Shown piece after piece: positions 62,979-64,000 of a DNA stretch of 64,000 nucleotides. This DNA is from Rhizobium sp. 2MFCol3.1 (GTDB lineage Bacteria; Pseudomonadota; Alphaproteobacteria; Rhizobiales; Rhizobiaceae): positions 1 to 64,000 of the forward strand of contig NZ_KB898371.1 of the NCBI RefSeq assembly GCF_000377565.1, read 5' to 3'. Both the position numbers and the translations under genes were made by a program. The stretch's first letter is position 1. Each line of letters begins with the position of its first letter. Below the pieces are notes generated by a model. That model made no database searches, was not told the DNA's origin, and worked only from the letters and a program-made list of their open reading frames with translations.

Positions 62979-63242
62979 ATGTTTTTGAGTAAAGACGATT
63001 GGATCAACCAGCGTGCCTATGCGCTGTGGGAAGCGGAAGGCCGGCCCGACGGGCGCGGCGGCGAGCATTGGCAACAGGCGGCCCGCGAGTACCAGTTGCT
63101 GGAGCGGACGCGCGCCTCCGCCGATGGCAGCGACCTGATCGAGCGCTTGAAAACGATGGGCCGGATCATGCGCGAAGCGGACCATGACGATCGGTCCGAC
63201 ACACCGGAAAAATCATCTTCCTCGCGCCGTTCGGCAAGATGA
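62979..63242 (+). CDS. DUF2934 domain protein
   Basis: An 87-residue hydrophilic protein. The first 40 residues (IRQRAYALWEAEGRP-like, here INQRAYALWEAEGRPDG) are the DUF2934 signature, which ends HWQQAAREY. The remainder is charged and probably disordered (DDRSDTPEKSSSSRRSAR). DUF2934 proteins are common in rhizobia, often in several copies, with no known function. ATG 62979 has GAGG about 6 nt upstream. It is alone on the strand. Confidence 0.82.
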   Translation: MFLSKDDWINQRAYALWEAEGRPDGRGGEHWQQAAREYQLLERTRASADGSDLIERLKTMGRIMREADHDDRSDTPEKSSSSRRSAR

Positions 63243-63421
63243 CCCGCCACGGCACGAAGTCGTCATTCGGCGAAGCCGCGAATTAAGGCTTCTTTAGGCA
63301 TAATCATCTGTTTCCATTATAATTTAGTGGGAAAGCGATCGCTGGAGTACAACGTCAACCTTTGCTGAAGAATATGCAAAGTCGAAGGCATGATCGCCTT
63401 CTTGCATGGCAGAGGCGGCGA

Positions 63422-64000
63422 ATGTTTTCATCGATTGTACGCGAAGTCAGGTCACGGCTTACTGGACGTCTATCCGCTCGTCCTGATCGCCCCGAGATCG
63501 GCGCCGACGCGTTTTCCGCCGATAAGTCCACCGAACTCGTCCACCTGAAGAAGCTGTTCGATCACTCGTCGCGCGCCGCCCGCATTGGCGTGTGGGAATG
63601 CAATCTCCCGGACGAGACGCTGGCATGGACCGACATGGTCTACGAGCTGTTCGACCTCCCCATCGGCCACCCGCTCAGCCGCAACGAGACGGTCAAGCTC
63701 TATACCGAGCGGTCGCGCATCGAGCTGACCATGCTGCGCGATCGGGCCATCAAGGAGCGATCCGGCTTCAGCCTCGACGCCGAGATCATCACGGCCAAGG
63801 GCAATCACCGCTGGATCCGCATCACCGCCACGGTCGAATGCGAGGGCGACCAGCCGGTCCGCATCTTCGGAATGAAGCAGGACATCACGGCCGAGAAGAA
63901 GCTCTTCGACGAGATCCGCTATCTCGCCGAATTCGATCTCCTGACCAGCCTGCCGAACCGCGTCCAGTTCCAATCCACCTTCGAGAGGCTGTGCACGACC
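63422..64000 (+). CDS. PAS-GGDEF signalling protein, 3' end beyond the window
   Basis: An open frame runs from ATG 63422 (AGAGGCGGCGA just before it) to the window edge, 193 codons without a stop. Residues 45-150 form a PAS_3-type domain (IGVWECNLPDETLAWTDMV; HRWIRITATVECEG; FGMKQDITAEKK), followed by a helix and DLLTSLPNR, which is the start of a GGDEF domain. It is therefore a probable diguanylate cyclase, possibly with an EAL domain beyond. No transmembrane segment is seen in the part visible. The catalytic GGDEF motif itself lies outside the window. Confidence 0.85.
   Translation, partial: MFSSIVREVRSRLTGRLSARPDRPEIGADAFSADKSTELVHLKKLFDHSSRAARIGVWECNLPDETLAWTDMVYELFDLPIGHPLSRNETVKLYTERSRIELTMLRDRAIKERSGFSLDAEIITAKGNHRWIRITATVECEGDQPVRIFGMKQDITAEKKLFDEIRYLAEFDLLTSLPNRVQFQSTFERLCTT

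Noticed and set aside
63470..63973. 167-codon minus-strand frame at the right edge
   Set aside because: The plus-strand frame from 63422 carries clear PAS and GGDEF-start motifs, so this is its shadow.

Overview
The window is a dense, GC-rich stretch with the look of a Rhizobiaceae chromosome or chromid. Evidence for this is a PraR-like XRE regulator, DUF982 and DUF2934 proteins, many ABC importers of the CUT1, CUT2, polar-amino-acid, betaine and siderophore classes, ROK, LysR and AraC regulators, and a Caulobacter-type oxidative pentose pathway. I see no rRNA, tRNA, insertion sequence, prophage or CRISPR array, and no abrupt change in base composition. It reads as a catabolic and transport region.

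Layout. 1-9.1 kb: the tail of an unknown gene; a redox and ion-homeostasis block (cNMP-binding flavoprotein; UBP zinc finger, KefF-like and KefC-like genes on the opposite strand; an AraC regulator); a divergent LysR/MFS pair; and a DUF982 gene with a potentially structured leader. 9.2-14.6 kb: a TMADH-like demethylase followed by a betaine-type ABC importer. 14.6-18.6 kb: a membrane alpha/beta-hydrolase-like protein and two convergent ROK-type regulators. 18.6-24.9 kb: a CUT1 importer without its own ATPase plus a GH38 alpha-mannosidase. 25.1-27.9 kb: two LysR regulators around an aldo/keto reductase. 28.1-32.6 kb: an iron-siderophore-type ABC importer, then a cytochrome P460 and a DUF4405 membrane protein. 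32.6-39 kb: a MocR regulator divergent from a dihydroxyphthalate-decarboxylase-like gene, a polar-amino-acid-type ABC importer and an M20 amidohydrolase.

39.1-50.7 kb: a PraR-like regulator, a small lipoprotein, xylX and xylD with an AraC regulator, and a divergent CUT1 sugar importer whose operon ends in a Gfo/Idh-aldo/keto reductase fusion. Together this looks like uptake and non-phosphorylative (Weimberg-type) oxidation of a pentose. 50.9-53.2 kb: two small proteins and a secreted glycine/asparagine-rich repeat protein with a collagen-like tract. 53.3-62.8 kb: a GntR regulator, an aldehyde dehydrogenase, a CUT2 importer with a single-domain ATPase, kduI, kduD and kdgF, and two Gfo/Idh/MocA oxidoreductases, which reads as an unsaturated-uronate locus. 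62.9-64 kb: a DUF2934 protein and the start of a PAS-GGDEF protein that runs off the window.

The observations I would follow first are: the 13-bp inverted repeat that could hide the ribosome binding site of the DUF982 gene; the Gfo/Idh-AKR fusion in the pentose locus; the MocR/decarboxylase-like/ABC/amidohydrolase operon of unknown substrate; the P460-DUF4405 pair; the secreted repeat protein; and the repeated strong hairpins between binding-protein and permease genes.
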